A stretch of DNA of 64,000 nt from NCBI GenBank assembly GCA_001310455.1, contig BAXG01000002.1, positions 1 to 64,000 on the forward strand, read 5' to 3'. The DNA is from Photobacterium sp. JCM 19050 (lineage in GTDB: Bacteria; Pseudomonadota; Gammaproteobacteria; Enterobacterales; Vibrionaceae). Positions 49,834 to 61,400 of this stretch are shown one piece after another; the stretch's first letter is position 1, and each line of letters begins with the position of its first letter. The position numbers and the translations under genes are program-made. The notes beneath the pieces were generated by a model, which ran no database searches, had not been told where the DNA came from, and saw only the letters and a list, made by a program, of their open reading frames with translations.

Positions 49834-51439
49834 ATGACTGTATCTGTGACACAAAAACAACTACTTGAGCTGACATCTGAGCTCAGCCAGAACCTGACTG
49901 TGGATGTCAGACTGACCCGGCTGCTGAGCAGTATCCGCTCGGTTATTGCCTGTGATGCTATCGTATTGCTGCAACATGAAGAAGGGGTTTTGCGCCCGCT
50001 TGTCCAGCAGGGACTGACGCGGGATGTGCTGGGCCGCCGGTTTACGGTATCTGAGCACCCGCGCTTTGACGAGATCTGCAATTCCCGCACACCGGTCAGG
50101 TTCCCGACGGAGAGCATATTGCCGGACCCTATGACGGGATGTTGATAGAGCACCAGGGGGAGCTGCATGTGCACGCCTGCATCGGGCTCCCGCTTTTCCA
50201 TGACGAAAAGCTTATTGGGGTGCTGACGCTGGACAGCCTGGATCCTCAGGCGTTCAACAATATTGATTTTTCGACGTTTACGGTGCTGACCAACCTGACG
50301 TCGATGATCCTCTCTTTCCAGATGATGAAAAACCGGATGGAGCATTATTCCCACCACAGTCAGGAGGTGGTCGCGGAGCTCTCTTCCATGCCTCATCAGC
50401 TTGGCGGCAATGAGATTATCGGCAACTCCCCGATTATCCGCCAACTCAAGAAAGAGCTGCTGCTGGTGGCACCGTCGGATTACTCCATTCTGATTGAAGG
50501 GGAAACCGGCACGGGTAAGGAGCTGGTGGCGCGCAGTATTCACACCAGTTCCCACCGCAGCAAGGAGCCTCTGGTTTACCTTAACTGTGCCGCATTGCCG
50601 GAGAACCTGATAGAGAGTGAGCTGTTTGGCCATGCCAAAGGCGCGTTTACCGGTGCAGACCGTAACCGGGCCGGTAAATTCAGCATTGCCAACGGTGGCA
50701 CTATCTTTCTGGATGAGATTGGAGAGCTGCCCCTGACGGTACAGAGCAAGTTGCTCCGGGTATTGCAAAGCCAGGAGATACAGCCAGTGGGTAAGGACCA
50801 GACTGAGAAAGTGGATGTGCGCATTCTGGCTGCCACTAACCGCAAGCTGGAGCATGAGGTGAGGGCGGGGAATTTCCGTTCTGACTTATACCACAGGCTC
50901 AGTGTTTACCCCATCCATGTCCCGCCGCTCAGGGAGCGCGACGGGGACATTACCCTGTTGGCCGGCTACTTTGTGGAATCTTCCCGGCGCAGGCTCGGGA
51001 TCTCCCGGCTAGTGATTGCACCCGAAGCGGTAGGTGTGCTCAACCAGTATGACTGGCCGGGCAATGTGCGGGAGCTTGAGCACGTTATCAGCCGGGCAGC
51101 ACTGAGGCCAAGTCGACCAGCAAGGATGGCAACGTAAAGATTGATGTTACCCACCTTGAGCACCTTTCGGCGTCACTTTCCGTCCGTACCATCAAGCAGG
51201 ATGACCTGCCGGAGGAAGCCGGCATCCAGTATGATTTGCGCGAAGAAGTCGACAACTTCCAGATCCGTCTTATCCAGCGGGTGCTGGAAGAGGAAAATGG
51301 CAACTGGTCAGCCGCTTCCCGACGTCTCAAGGTGAACCGGGCAAACCTGAACCGCCTTGCCAAGCGGCTCGGCATCAAGGTGGAAAAGCAGGTGGCGGTG
51401 TCAATCAATGTGGAAGCAGAAATGGAGACCGGGCTGTGA
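49834..51439 (+). CDS. norR: Nitric oxide-sensing sigma54 activator NorR (two single-base deletions)
   Basis: An N-terminal GAF domain binds a non-heme iron for NO. The conserved Asp/Cys region survives when the frame is repaired near 50130: LPDPYDGMLIEHQGELHVHA then CIGLPLF. The AAA+ domain has EGETGTGKELVARSIH, the sigma54-contacting GAFTGA loop and GTIFLDEIGELPL. A second base is lost near 51107. The C-terminal Fis-type helix-turn-helix is NWSAASRRLKVNRANLNRLA. Repaired length is 535 residues. GAGGG precedes the ATG. It is divergent from nirK, with the NorR-type sites in between. Its stop codon lies in the loop of a perfect 8-bp hairpin (51429-51447). Confidence 0.94.
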
Positions 51440-51455
51440 CAGCCCGGCCAGACAA

Positions 51456-52271
51456 TCAGAGTGCATTTGCTGTGATACGGCGGCCATGGGTATAAACCGT
51501 AGCCCGGTTGTTGCGGCAAAACCCCACCAGGGTGATATTGCTTTTTTCTGCCAGATCCCTCGCCAGTGAGGTGACGGCAGACATGGCAAAGATAACCGGG
51601 ATACCGGCGCTTGCCACTTTCTGGACCATCTCAAAGCTGGCGCGGCTGGTGAGCAGCACGGCATCCGGTTTGCGTTCACCTTTGCGGGAGACACAGCCGA
51701 TCAGCTTGTCGAGGGCAATATGGCGGCCGATGTCCTCAAAGCTACCGGCGATCTCGCCGTCAGAAAATATCCCCATCGCTGCGTGGGTTGCGCCCGTGAC
51801 CTTAAAGGTCTCCTGCTGGTCGCGCAATGCTGCCAGTGCCGGAACCAGGTGGTGAATATTAAACACCGTTTCAGATTCTACCGGGATAACCGGCTTAATC
51901 GCCTGTTCCAGTTTTGCCACGCCACATAAACCGCAACCGGTGCGGCCGGCCATATTCCGCTGCTGCTCTTTGAGTGCCATAAACCGGCGCTGTGTGATTT
52001 CAATATAAACCAGCACCCCGTTTTCAACGGATTCAATATCAATGCTCTTAATTTCACTGATATTTTCCACGATACGTTCAGACAGGGTAAAACCGACAGC
52101 AAAGTGCTCCAGATCCCGCGGCGTTGCCATCATTACGGTATGGGAAATGCCGTTATAAATAAGCGCAACTCGCACTTCCGAAGCCAGGCTCTCTTCAATT
52201 AGGGTCGGGCATCCATCCTGATATAAAGCAATATCCTGAGTGTGAACAATATGATCGAATGTCATGCTCAT
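51456..52271 (-). CDS. fdhD: Formate dehydrogenase accessory sulfurtransferase FdhD
   Basis: An intact 271-residue protein. FdhD carries sulfur from IscS to the molybdopterin of formate dehydrogenase. The active-site pair is in RTGCGLCGVAKLEQ, and HAAMGIFSDGEIAGSFEDIG with RHIALDKLIG is the family core. It is transcribed away from selC and belongs functionally with the formate dehydrogenase and Sec genes that follow. Convergent with norR, 16 bp apart. Confidence 0.95.
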   Translation of the reverse strand: MSMTFDHIVHTQDIALYQDGCPTLIEESLASEVRVALIYNGISHTVMMATPRDLEHFAVGFTLSERIVENISEIKSIDIESVENGVLVYIEITQRRFMALKEQQRNMAGRTGCGLCGVAKLEQAIKPVIPVESETVFNIHHLVPALAALRDQQETFKVTGATHAAMGIFSDGEIAGSFEDIGRHIALDKLIGCVSRKGERKPDAVLLTSRASFEMVQKVASAGIPVIFAMSAVTSLARDLAEKSNITLVGFCRNNRATVYTHGRRITANAL

Positions 52272-52388
52272 AATTTATCTATCCCGGCAGCGGAAAAGCC
52301 GCTTGTACTGATTTTGAATACTTATTTTTCCATGCCGAAATAGGCTTGCTATTAATAAGTGAATTAAATAATATCGCCGCCCTAAGAC

Positions 52389-52483
52389 GGAAGAACGTCG
52401 TCTCCGGTGAGGCGTCCGGACTTCAAATCCGGGTGGGGCTGCCAGCAGTCCCAGGTAGGTTCAACTCCTATGTTCTTCCGCCA
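52389..52483 (+). tRNA. selC: tRNA-Sec (anticodon TCA)
   Basis: A 95-nt tRNA with the 8-bp acceptor stem GGAAGAAC / GTTCTTCC, discriminator G and CCA. The anticodon loop CTTCAAA gives anticodon TCA, reading UGA. The long extra arm (GGGGCTGCCAGCAGTCCC) is typical of selenocysteine tRNA. It lies between fdhD and the selB-selA genes, within about 8.5 kb of the UGA codon it decodes. Confidence 0.97.
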
Positions 52484-52571
52484 AATTCCTCTTTCAGTGC
52501 TGAGTTGAGAGCAGTGAGTGGCGAGACGTTGAAATCGTTACATACATCTGGCCGTCAAAGCTCAATACTTT

Positions 52572-52634
52572 TCTCGCTTCTCGCTTCTCGCTTCTCGCTT
52601 CTCGCTTCTCGCTTCTCGCTTCTCGCTTCTCGCA
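52572..52634. repeat. Heptamer tandem array (9 units of TCTCGCT)
   Basis: Eight TCTCGCT units plus a terminal TCTCGCA. It continues into AACTCG, so the array ends CTCGCAACTCG, the exact reverse complement of CGAGTTGCGAG found in the single arm of the first element (28079-28091). About 55 nt before the array lies a GCGAG-rich stretch (52503-52531) that can pair with it. The array lies between convergent selC and selB and ends eight bases before the selB stop codon. Confidence 0.9.
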
Positions 52635-52642
52635 ACTCGTCC

Positions 52643-54531
52643 CTAAAGAACATACATCCCCCCATCCCGGATCACCCGGCTGCTGGATTTGAATACCCGG
52701 CGGGTAAAGCCGGTGCGGTCGAACAGTTCCAGGATCTGGATACTGACCTTGCGGCCGAGGTTGATAAGCTGGCGTGCTTCCGCCGTTTCCAGCATCTCGT
52801 TTTCAGCCAGGTAGCCGCGGATAGTTTCAGCAATGCTGAACAGGTGCTCGGTAAGGACGTAGCGGTCTTTCACCACCGCCGTGATGTAGCCAAGCTGAAC
52901 CAGTTTATGGCAAAGCGGGCGGATGACATCCGGTTCAATACCAAGCTGTTTGCTGAAATCCGTTACCCACAAAGGCATGGTGTTTTGGGTGTAAAGTGCA
53001 GCCATCTGCTGCCAAATGTCGGCTTCTTCATCTGTCAGCGCGATCTGGTGTACCGGCAGGTGGATAAGGCCGCGGCTTTGCGCAAGCTCTCCGCTTGCCA
53101 GCATTTCATCCAGCGCCAGGTCGACAATGGCTTGTGGCAATACCGAGCGTAGAATCCGGCTCAGGCGTGCCCGGCCAAGGCCCAGTTCATCGGTGTGGCT
53201 CTGGTGGTACTGATCCAGTGTTTCATTCAGGCGGGCCTTGAGCTCAGTGATCTGACTGCCGGCAATAATGTACGGGCCGTGTTCAACCAGCGCATCGTCT
53301 GATCCAGACATCTCCGCCAGCAGGGTCTCAATAGCCTCATCAGTCAGTTGCCAGTCCCACTTAAAGGCGTCACGTTCTACGACCCTGCTCAGGCTTTGGA
53401 AGGCCAGTGACCTGTCCGGGGAGCACTGTTCTGCAAGGGCTGACAGGTATGCCAGACGTTCAGGTTTTCGCTTGCCTCTGGACGGCGGGGCGGTTTCCAG
53501 CACGGTGCTCCGCCGAGTGTCTGCTTGCCGCAGGCATCGCGCAGCACAATGATATCGCCCCTGGCGACAAGGAACGGCGCGTCAAGCACAAGTTCGAGCA
53601 GGTGTCCGTTTGCTTCCGGCTTTTCTGCCAGGTAGCCAATCTTGCCGATGCAATGGCACGCGCCGTGATGGAAGTGGGCGCTTTGCCAATGGGCTGGTAT
53701 GGCATCCCCGCGGTAGAGCACAGTCACCCGGCTTTGTGCATCCGGCTGTGGCAGGCTGCTCAGCCAGTCGCCCCGTGACAGACCGTGGTGATTGTCGATG
53801 CCCGCAAGGTTTAAGGCAACACGCTGCCCGCCCTTGCCGGTTCCGGCTTCCTGCCCCTGGGCATGGATGCCCCGCACGCGAAGGGCCTGTTTCTGGCCGG
53901 AACAGTAAAGCTTGTCCCCCGGTTTTACTTCGCCGCTTATTACCGTCCCGGTGACGACAACACCTGCACCTTTTACGCTGAATGCGCGGTCCAGCGTCAT
54001 GCGGAAACTCTGTCCGGTGGTATCCGGGTTGTGATTGGAAACCAGTGCATTGAGGTGGGCTTTCAGTGCCGGGATACCGTCACCGGTCGGTACGGATACA
54101 GCAAAGCGCTCCCACTGGATATCTTGCCCGGCCAGCAACTGGGCGAGCTGGTTTTCGGTGCGGGTCAGCTGGTCGGCGTCTGCCTTGTCACATTTGGTGA
54201 TGGCTACCGTCAGGGTTTCCAGGTTCAGGAGCTTGAGGATAGCCATGTGCTCCAACGTCTGGGGCATCACGCCATCGTCAGCGGCAACGACCAGCAGGGC
54301 ATGTTTTGCGCTGCTGACCCCGGCCAGCATGTTGTTGATAAATTTTTCGTGCCCCGGCACATCGATAAATGCCAGCCGCTCACCGCACTCGGTATCCATA
54401 AAGGCATAGCCGAGGTCGATAGTCATGCCCCGGCGTTTTTCCTCCGGCAGGCGGTCGGCATCGGTGCCGGTCAGGGCTTGCAACAGGGTGGTTTTGCCAT
54501 GGTCAACATGGCCGGCAGTGACGATGATCAT
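52643..54531 (-). CDS. selB: Selenocysteine-specific elongation factor SelB (one frame break)
   Basis: SelB brings Sec-tRNA to UGA codons that carry a SECIS hairpin. The GTPase domain has [34 protein letters not shown] and [11 protein letters not shown]-Tu-like domains II/III follow, then four winged-helix repeats that bind the SECIS (segments near [40 protein letters not shown]). One base is out near 53505; repaired length is about 629 residues. The start ATG (54529-54531) has no stop codon before it: as sequenced, selA reads straight into selB, most likely because of an indel. Confidence 0.94.
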
Positions 54532-55988
54532 CAGTTGCCCCGCCTGGTATTGCGTAAGGTTATCCCCGGCCTGGCGCAGCATCTGCTCCAGCTCTACTTC
54601 ATCATCTACGCCGCGAAGGTCTAGCAGCAGGACGCCGTTGGACTGGCGGCCAATCACCGGCATATCGGTGTTTTTGAGCAGTTTGTCCAGCTTGCCAAGT
54701 GACAGGCTGCCGGATGCATTTGCCACCGCACAGCGCGGGGTAAAGCAAAGGGCCAGAGACGCAAGCAGCACATCAGGCTGAGAGCCGCTGCCAATCTGGG
54801 TTTCGCACGGAGTCAGGCGGATGTCGAAATAGGGTTCGAACGCCTCGCAGGCTTCCAGCAGGTTTTCGCCAATGGCTTCCAGCTGGTCAAGCGGGCGGGA
54901 AAGCTTTCGGAACACCGGCAGGTTGGTGTCCAGCCCTTCCTGGTTGCGGTATTGGAGCAATGTGGCTTCCAATGCTGCCAGCGCCATCTTATCGCAGCGC
55001 AGGGCGCGTTTCAGCGGGTGGGACTGGAGCTTGTCGATGAGATCTTTTTTGCCGACAACCAGCCCGGCCTGAGGGCCGCCCAGCAGTTTGTCGCCGGAGA
55101 AGCTCACCAGATCCACGCCGTCTGCGAGCATTTGCTGCGGCATCGGCTCTTTGGACAGCCCGAAACGGGAAAGGTCAGTCAGGGCACCGCTGCCCAAATC
55201 GGAGATCAGGGCAATGCCTTTTTCCCGGCAAAGGGTGGCGAGCTCTGCTTCCGCCACAGAATGGGTGAAGCCGCAGATATGGTAGTTGCTGGTGTGGACT
55301 TTCATGATGGCGACGGTGTTTTCAGTGATTGCCGCCTCGTAGTCACGTAGGTGGGTGCGGTTGGTGCAGCCCACTTCAACCATTTTGCAGCCGGCCTGCG
55401 CCATGATATCCGGGATACGGAATGCACCGCCGATTTCCACCAGTTCACCACGCGATACAATCACCTCTTTCCCGGCCGCGACGGAAGCCAGCATCAGCAG
55501 CACGGCGGCCGCATTGTTGTTTACCACGCAGCAACTTTCGGCACCGGTCAGCTCATGGACAAGCTCTGCGACCCGGCTGTCGCGGTGGCCGCGTTTACCG
55601 GCACCCATATCGAATTCCAGCGGGGCAGGGTTTCGCATGACATCGCTGACCGCATCAATGGCCGCTTCGCACATCTGGCGCGGCCGAGGTTGGTGTGCAA
55701 CACGGTACCGGTCAGGTTGATAACCGGGGTCAGGCTGTGGCGGCTCTCGCGGCGGATCGCGCTTTTCAGCGTATCCACCGTAAGGCTTTCGTCATTGCAC
55801 CAGGCGGGCAGTGAGCCAGCTTCACTGATGTCTGACCTTGCCCGGCTTTGCATGTCGGCGAGCAGGGATTTTACCCAGGCTTTTCCGTATTGGCGGCTAA
55901 GGCCGATCACTTGAGGTATCAGCAGCAGGGCGTCCATGGCCGGGATTGCTCGGTACAGCGCGTTTTTGTTGATGATAGCTTGAGTCAT
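54532..55988 (-). CDS. selA: L-seryl-tRNA(Sec) selenium transferase SelA (one frame break; stop missing as sequenced)
   Basis: A PLP enzyme that converts Ser-tRNA(Sec) to Sec-tRNA(Sec). N-terminal domain: [20 protein letters not shown] ... [16 protein letters not shown]. Core: [20 protein letters not shown] and the PLP lysine in [15 protein letters not shown]. The frame breaks near 55677 (GCCAGATG for GCCCAGATG). Its 3' end runs in frame into selB with no stop; the true stop probably overlapped the selB ATG. About 485 residues. The start has a GGAAAG-type ribosome-binding site. Confidence 0.93.
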
Positions 55989-56032
55989 TGGTCTTTCCGG
56001 AGTGTTTTTCCAAGCGACAGAAAATCAGGTGA

Positions 56033-56076
56033 AAAAGAAAAAACAGGCCTGCCCCGGGGTGATGGAACAAGCCTGT
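56033..56076 (-). terminator. Rho-independent terminator after fdhE
   Basis: On the minus strand ACAGGC ... GCCTGT enclose an inner CCCCGGGG dyad, followed by TTTTTTCTTTTTC. It lies 14 nt after the fdhE stop and separates the fdh operon from selA-selB, although readthrough is possible. Confidence 0.75.
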
Positions 56077-56089
56077 CTGAACAGCAAAA

Positions 56090-56987
56090 TTACTCTTCGT
56101 GAGCCAGCAGGTACGGGTTCACGGTTGTCGGTTTGAAGCCCTTCTCGGCGAGGTGCTGGTCATAATGCATGGTCAGCAGATCGTCGACCGCCGGATCCAG
56201 TTTCGGGTCCAGGTTGGTAAACAGCATCTTGGTGTAACCATGGCAATGGCCGCAGCTTTCGATACGCACCGGTGCCTCTTTTTCCTGTTCCGCCCACAGG
56301 TAGACTTCGTCGTCCCCGTAGCAGTTGGTACAGGTTGCGCGCACCATGTGCCATTCGGTCTCGCACAGGGAACAGTGCAGGTAACGGAGCCCCTCACGAG
56401 GCTCTTCCTTGATTGCGCTGGCAACCGGGTGGCTGCCGCACACAGGGCAAAGCTGGCGGTTTTCCATGGCATCCAGGGCAAGGGCCGGGACGGCTTTCGG
56501 AGCCAGTGGGCCCAGTAGCTGGAAAGTGCCGCCCAGATGAACAGGCTGTATTCAGCCGGGACATCTGAGAACTTGCCGCTGCGAAGGGCGTACGCCCAGC
56601 CTTGCAGGGTATCCTGCCCGGTTTCTGCCAGCGTTTTCAGGATGGCTGCCACGTTTTCCGGTACGACCGGCAGCAGCCCGCTGATGATTTCAAGCAACAC
56701 CATCTGCCAACACTTGTCACCCCTGAACTTATCCGCGGCAAACGGGGTGCTTCGCCCGGCTTGAAGGCCGGCATCGGGCCAAACTCGCCTTTTGCAGCCA
56801 CGGTTGCCTGTACACTTACCAGTTGTTCGATAAGGGCCAGGTAGTCCGCCAGGTCAGCGTCGCCTTTTTTCTCATTCAGGCGTGCCGCACGGGCTTGGTA
56901 GAGTTTCAGGGTGTCAGCGGGGATCACCGGGACAATACCCGGGCCCTGCTTTTGCAAGGTTTCTGCGTCAAAGGTTGCTTGAGTCAT
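56090..56987 (-). CDS. fdhE: Formate dehydrogenase accessory protein FdhE (two single-base deletions)
   Basis: A cytoplasmic rubredoxin-like assembly factor for respiratory formate dehydrogenase. Four CxxC pairs bind metal: LCPVCGSHP, CSLCETEWH, CTNCYGDD and CGHCHGYTK. The N-terminal half is helical (MTQATFDAETLQKQGPGIVP). Breaks near 56745 and 56510 each lack one base; repaired length is 299 residues. It starts 3 bp after the gamma subunit gene. Confidence 0.92.
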
Positions 56988-56990
56988 AAC

Positions 56991-57620
56991 TTAAGGTTGT
57001 TCCCGCTCGTATTCTTCAACAGACATTGGATGGTGCTTCTTGAGCCATGCGCGGCTGACTTTGCCGTACAGCATGCCCGGGATAGAACCTTCCACCCACA
57101 GCGCCATCCACACGTGCACAACGATCGACTGGATCATCAGCAGTGCCGCAATGACGTGGATCAGGATTGCCCACTGCACCACTTCAGGAGAGAAGTTAGG
57201 TGCAAAGTAAGGCTGCCACATAATGAAGCCGGTCACGCCCAGCACCAGACCGCTCAGCAGGTTGGTGCGGAACAGCATTTTCTGGCCCGGGTTGTAATGG
57301 CCAACAGGTGGGATTTTTTCCTCGTTGTCGGTCATTACGTGCTTCACGTTTTTCATCCATGCCAGGTCGTACTTGTTCCACCGGTTGTGGTGGTAATAAC
57401 GTACGCTCAGGATCACCAGCACCACACACATCGCCACACCGGTGAACGGGTGGATGATGCGTGCCAGCGTCGGTGTGCCGGCAATGTTGCCCAGCCATCC
57501 GAATGACGGATAGAGGAACGACAGGCCGGTGATCATGGTGAACAGGCCGCTTGCTGCAATAAACCAGTGGCAAAGACGGTTAGACAGGCGGTGACGGATA
57601 AACATCTTTTGCTTGGCCAT
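56991..57620 (-). CDS. Formate dehydrogenase cytochrome b556 (gamma) subunit, FdnI/FdoI type
   Basis: An intact 209-residue four-helix membrane diheme cytochrome b that passes electrons to menaquinone. His ligands lie in RLSNRLCHWFIAASGLF, ARIIHPFTGVAM, and ILIHVIAALLMIQSIVVHVW. The GLVLGVTGFIMW helix is typical of the family. It starts 5 bp after the beta subunit gene. Confidence 0.93.
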   Translation of the reverse strand: MAKQKMFIRHRLSNRLCHWFIAASGLFTMITGLSFLYPSFGWLGNIAGTPTLARIIHPFTGVAMCVVLVILSVRYYHHNRWNKYDLAWMKNVKHVMTDNEEKIPPVGHYNPGQKMLFRTNLLSGLVLGVTGFIMWQPYFAPNFSPEVVQWAILIHVIAALLMIQSIVVHVWMALWVEGSIPGMLYGKVSRAWLKKHHPMSVEEYEREQP

Positions 57621-57625
57621 CTCGC

Positions 57626-58485
57626 TTACTCCTCGTCTTCTTCTACACGGTTACGGCCCACCGCGATGCGGTGGATACAGGCCAGTGCCACAGTGGCAGC
57701 GAGGCCGGCAGCGCCGATTGGTTTCACCCAGTCCTGCTTGATCGTGGTCGGTACGCTCACTTTCGGATCTTTTGGCATGCCGTAGCTTTCCGGATCCGTA
57801 ATGTCGCGCAGCACCAGAATCATACCGGTACCGTTCACACCGTCCGGGTTATAGATTCCCGCCTTGGTGTGGCCTTCCGCGTGCAGTTCTTTCACGCGCT
57901 GCTCAGCACGGAACAGCATGTCTTCGCGGGTACCGAAGTTCAGTGCGCCTGTCGGGCAGGTCTTCACGCATGAAGGCTCCTGGCCGACTGCCAGGCGGTC
58001 AGCACACATGGTGCACTTGTACGCCTTGCCATCTACCGGTGACAGCTTTGGCACGTTGAACGGACACGCCGTTACACACTCGCCACAGCCGATGCACTTG
58101 TCGGCCACGTAGTCCACGGTGCCGTCCACGCGCTTGATGATCGCGCCGGTAGACGGGCAGGTCTGCAGGCACGACGGGTTACCACAGTGCATGCACGCAG
58201 TGTGGGTGAACTGCCAGAACAGGCGGTTGTTCTCCAGCACTTCGTGGTACTGCATCAGGTCCAGCACTCAGAAGACAGTTCCATTGGGTTCTGGTAGCTG
58301 CCTTCAAAGGTGCCCACATCCGCACGCAGGTTGTTCCACTCTGAACACGCTACCTGGCAGCCTTTGCAGCCGGTGCAGCGGGTGGCGTCGAACAGCTTGG
58401 CGACGTGTTCCGTCGCCATGCGTGCCTGTGAAGGAGGCGTCAGGTCAGATGTCCCGGAGGCCATGATAATGTTGCTGTCTGACAT
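57626..58485 (-). CDS. Formate dehydrogenase iron-sulfur (beta) subunit, FdnH/FdoH type (one frame break)
   Basis: A four-cluster ferredoxin-type subunit. Cys motifs in order: RCTGCKGCQVACSEWNN, CMHCGNPSCLQTCP, CIGCGECVTACPFNVP and CTMCADRLAVGQEPSCVKTC. A C-terminal TM helix (AAGLAATVALACIH) anchors it on the periplasmic side. One base is missing near 58262 (SECWTLMQYHEV in the repaired frame), giving 286 residues. Second gene of the fdh operon. Confidence 0.93.
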
Positions 58486-58488
58486 GGC

Positions 58489-61400
58489 TTATTGCCCCTC
58501 CACTTTAGTGATGTTGACCAGGAACGCTTTGTATTCCGGGGTCTGGGAGTTGGCGTCACCGACGTATGGAGTCAGTGAGTTCACCTCATAGGCTTCCCGG
58601 GTCAGGCCTTCATAGTTGGCGTGGGTCGGGATACCGATGGTGTGAAGCTGCTTGCCGTTCACCATGAACGGTTGCAGGCGCTTGGTCACCAGGGCCTTGG
58701 TCACAATGTAATTACGCTTCGAACTTACCTTCACCCAGTCACCGTTCTTGATGCCTTTCTCGGCGGCCAGCGCTTCGTCCATTTCAACAAAGTGCTGCGG
58801 CTGCGCGATGGCGTTCAGACGCGAGTGTGTGGTCCAGTTGTTGAAGTGCTCCGTCAGGTGGTAGGTGGTACCTACATACGGGAACTCTTCAAATGTACCC
58901 ATCTGCTCTGCGTCGTACTTGAACAGGCGCGCAGCCGGGTTGCTGACCACTTTAGGGTGCATCGGGTTGGTACCGATTGGCGTTTCAAACGGTTCGTAGT
59001 GTTCAGGGAACGGACCGTCTTTCATCATGCGGTTCACGAACAGGCGTGAACAGCCTTCCGGGTTCATCAGGAAGCCGGTTTTCGCGCTGGCTTCCGGGTC
59101 GAGCTTGGCGTTGAAGTCAGGTACGTCGATACCTTTCCACTTGCTGCCAGTCCACTCCATCAGTACGCGGTTTTCGTCCCAAGCTTGCCGTTAACGTCAG
59201 CCGAGGCACGGTTGTACAGCACGCGGCGGTTAGCCGGCCATGCGAATGACCATCCCGGAGTGATACCTTTGCCTGACGGGTCAGAGTTATCACGGTTGGC
59301 CATCTGGTTGCCCGCTTCTGTCCAGCTGCCGGTGTAAATCCAGCAACCACAGGCGGTAGAGCCGTCGTCTTTCAGTTCACCAAAGCTGCTCAGCTGTTTG
59401 CCGGTTGCCAGGTCGATACCGTTCAATTGCTTGGCGACTTCCGGTGCACTCGGGTTGTTCGAGTTCACGTACTGCCAGTCAATGGCGTCAACCGCTTCCG
59501 GCAACGCGCCGCCTTCTTTGGCGTAGAGTGCTTTCAGCTCTTTGAGGATACCGGACCAGATTTCACCGTCGCTGATTGCTTCGCCCGGAGAGGCTGCGCC
59601 TTTCCAGTGCCATTGCATCCAGCGGCCGGAATTCACGATGGTACCTTCTTCTTCCGCAAAACAGCCGGTAGGCAGGCGGAAGACTTCCGTCATGATGTTT
59701 GCGCTGTCCACTTCGTTGAACAGCTTTTTGTTACGCCAGAATGTTGCGGTTTCCACCGCCAGTGGGTCCATTACCACCAGATACTTCAGCTTCGACAGGC
59801 TTTCGCTGATCTTGGCCTTGTTAGGCAAAGACGCGAGCAGGTTGAAGCCCTGCACGATATAACCGTTAACCTGGCCTTCGTGCATCATCTGGAAGTAGCG
59901 CAATACGTCGTACTGCTCGTCCCACTTCGGCATCCAGTCGTAACCGAAGTTGTTTGCTGCGGTCGCCTTGTTGCCCCAGAAGGACTTCATCAGCGAGACG
60001 AAGAACTTGGAGTAGTTGTGCCAGTAGTTAGTCTGGCCCGGACGCAGTGCCGCAGGGGTGTGGTTTGCAATGTGTGCTGCAAGGTCCACATCTTTGTCGT
60101 TCGGCAGTTTCAGGTAACCCGGCAGGTTCTGGCAAAGCAGGCCCATATCGGTAATACCCTGGATATTTGAGTGGCCACGCAGTGCGTTTACACCGCCGCC
60201 AAGCATACCCATGTTGCCGAGGATCAGTTGCACCATGCCATTGAGCGGATGTTCTGGGCACCTTTTGAGTGCTGAGTCCAGCCCAGAGCGTACAGGAAGG
60301 TCGCAACCTTGTTCTTCTTGCTGGTTGAGCCAATGATTTCGCAGACGTTTTCATACTGGGCACGCGGGGTACCTGTGATGTTAACGACTTCATCAATGGT
60401 GTAGCGTGCTACGTGTTCTTTCAGCAGGTTCCACACACAGCGAGGGTGGCTCAGGGTTTCATCAACCTTGGCGTAGCCTGCTCGTCCAGTTCATAGAACC
60501 AGGACTCGGTGTCGTAGCTCTTGGTCTCAGGGTCATAACCTGTGAACAGGCCGTCCTGGTAACCAAAGTCTTCCCGTACGATGAAACCGGCGTTGGTGAA
60601 GGTTTTCACGTAGTCCCAGTTCACCTGGTTGGTCTCGATCAGGTAACGGATCAGGCCCAGGAAGAATGCAATGTCAGTACCGGAGCGCAGTTGGGCGTAA
60701 TAGTCCGCCACCGCAGCACTGCGGTTAAAACGAGGGTCAACCACAACCAACTTGGCGTTGTTGTGCTTCATCGCCTCTGTTACCCAGCCGAAACCGACCG
60801 GATGGTTCTCTGCAGCGTTGCCGCCCATAATAATCACTACATCGGCATTCTTGATGTCGATCCAGTGGTTGGTCATCGCACCGCGACCAAATGTTGGAGC
60901 AAGACTTGCTACCGTTGGCGCGTGTCAGATGCGGGCTTGGGTGTCTACAGCCACCAGGCCAAGACCCCGAGCAAATTTCTGTGTCAGGAAACCAGCTTCG
61001 TTGCTTTGGGCAGAGGCTGTCAGCATACCGGTGGTCAGCCAGCGGTTTACTGTGGTGCCTTGCTCGTTTACCGCAACCATGTTCTTGTCGCGGTCATCTT
61101 TCATCAGACGGGCAATGCGCTTGAAGGCGTCTTCCCAGGTGATGCGGGTCCACTCGGTGGCACCTGGCGCACGGTATTCTGGGAACTTGAGGCGGTCTGG
61201 GCTGTTTACAAAGTCCAGCAGGCCGGCACCTTTAGGGCACAGGCGGCCGCGGCTGACTGGGTGGTCAGCGTCGCCTTCAATGTGGAAAAGGGAGGCTTCA
61301 ACGTTTTTGCTCACATCACCGCGGCTGTACATCAGCAGGCCACAGCCTACCGAGCAATAGCAGCAGTTATTGCGCGTTTCTTTTGCACTTGTCAGCTTAA

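Noticed and set aside
52346..53152. 268-residue plus-strand open frame with FSLLASR repeats
   Set aside because: It translates tRNA-Sec, the heptamer array and the antisense of selB; the repeats are only the 7-bp array read as protein.
60925..60927. Premature stop in the formate dehydrogenase alpha subunit
   Set aside because: It is at the exact FdnG Sec position, is followed by a SECIS hairpin, and the same frame continues; it is a selenocysteine codon.
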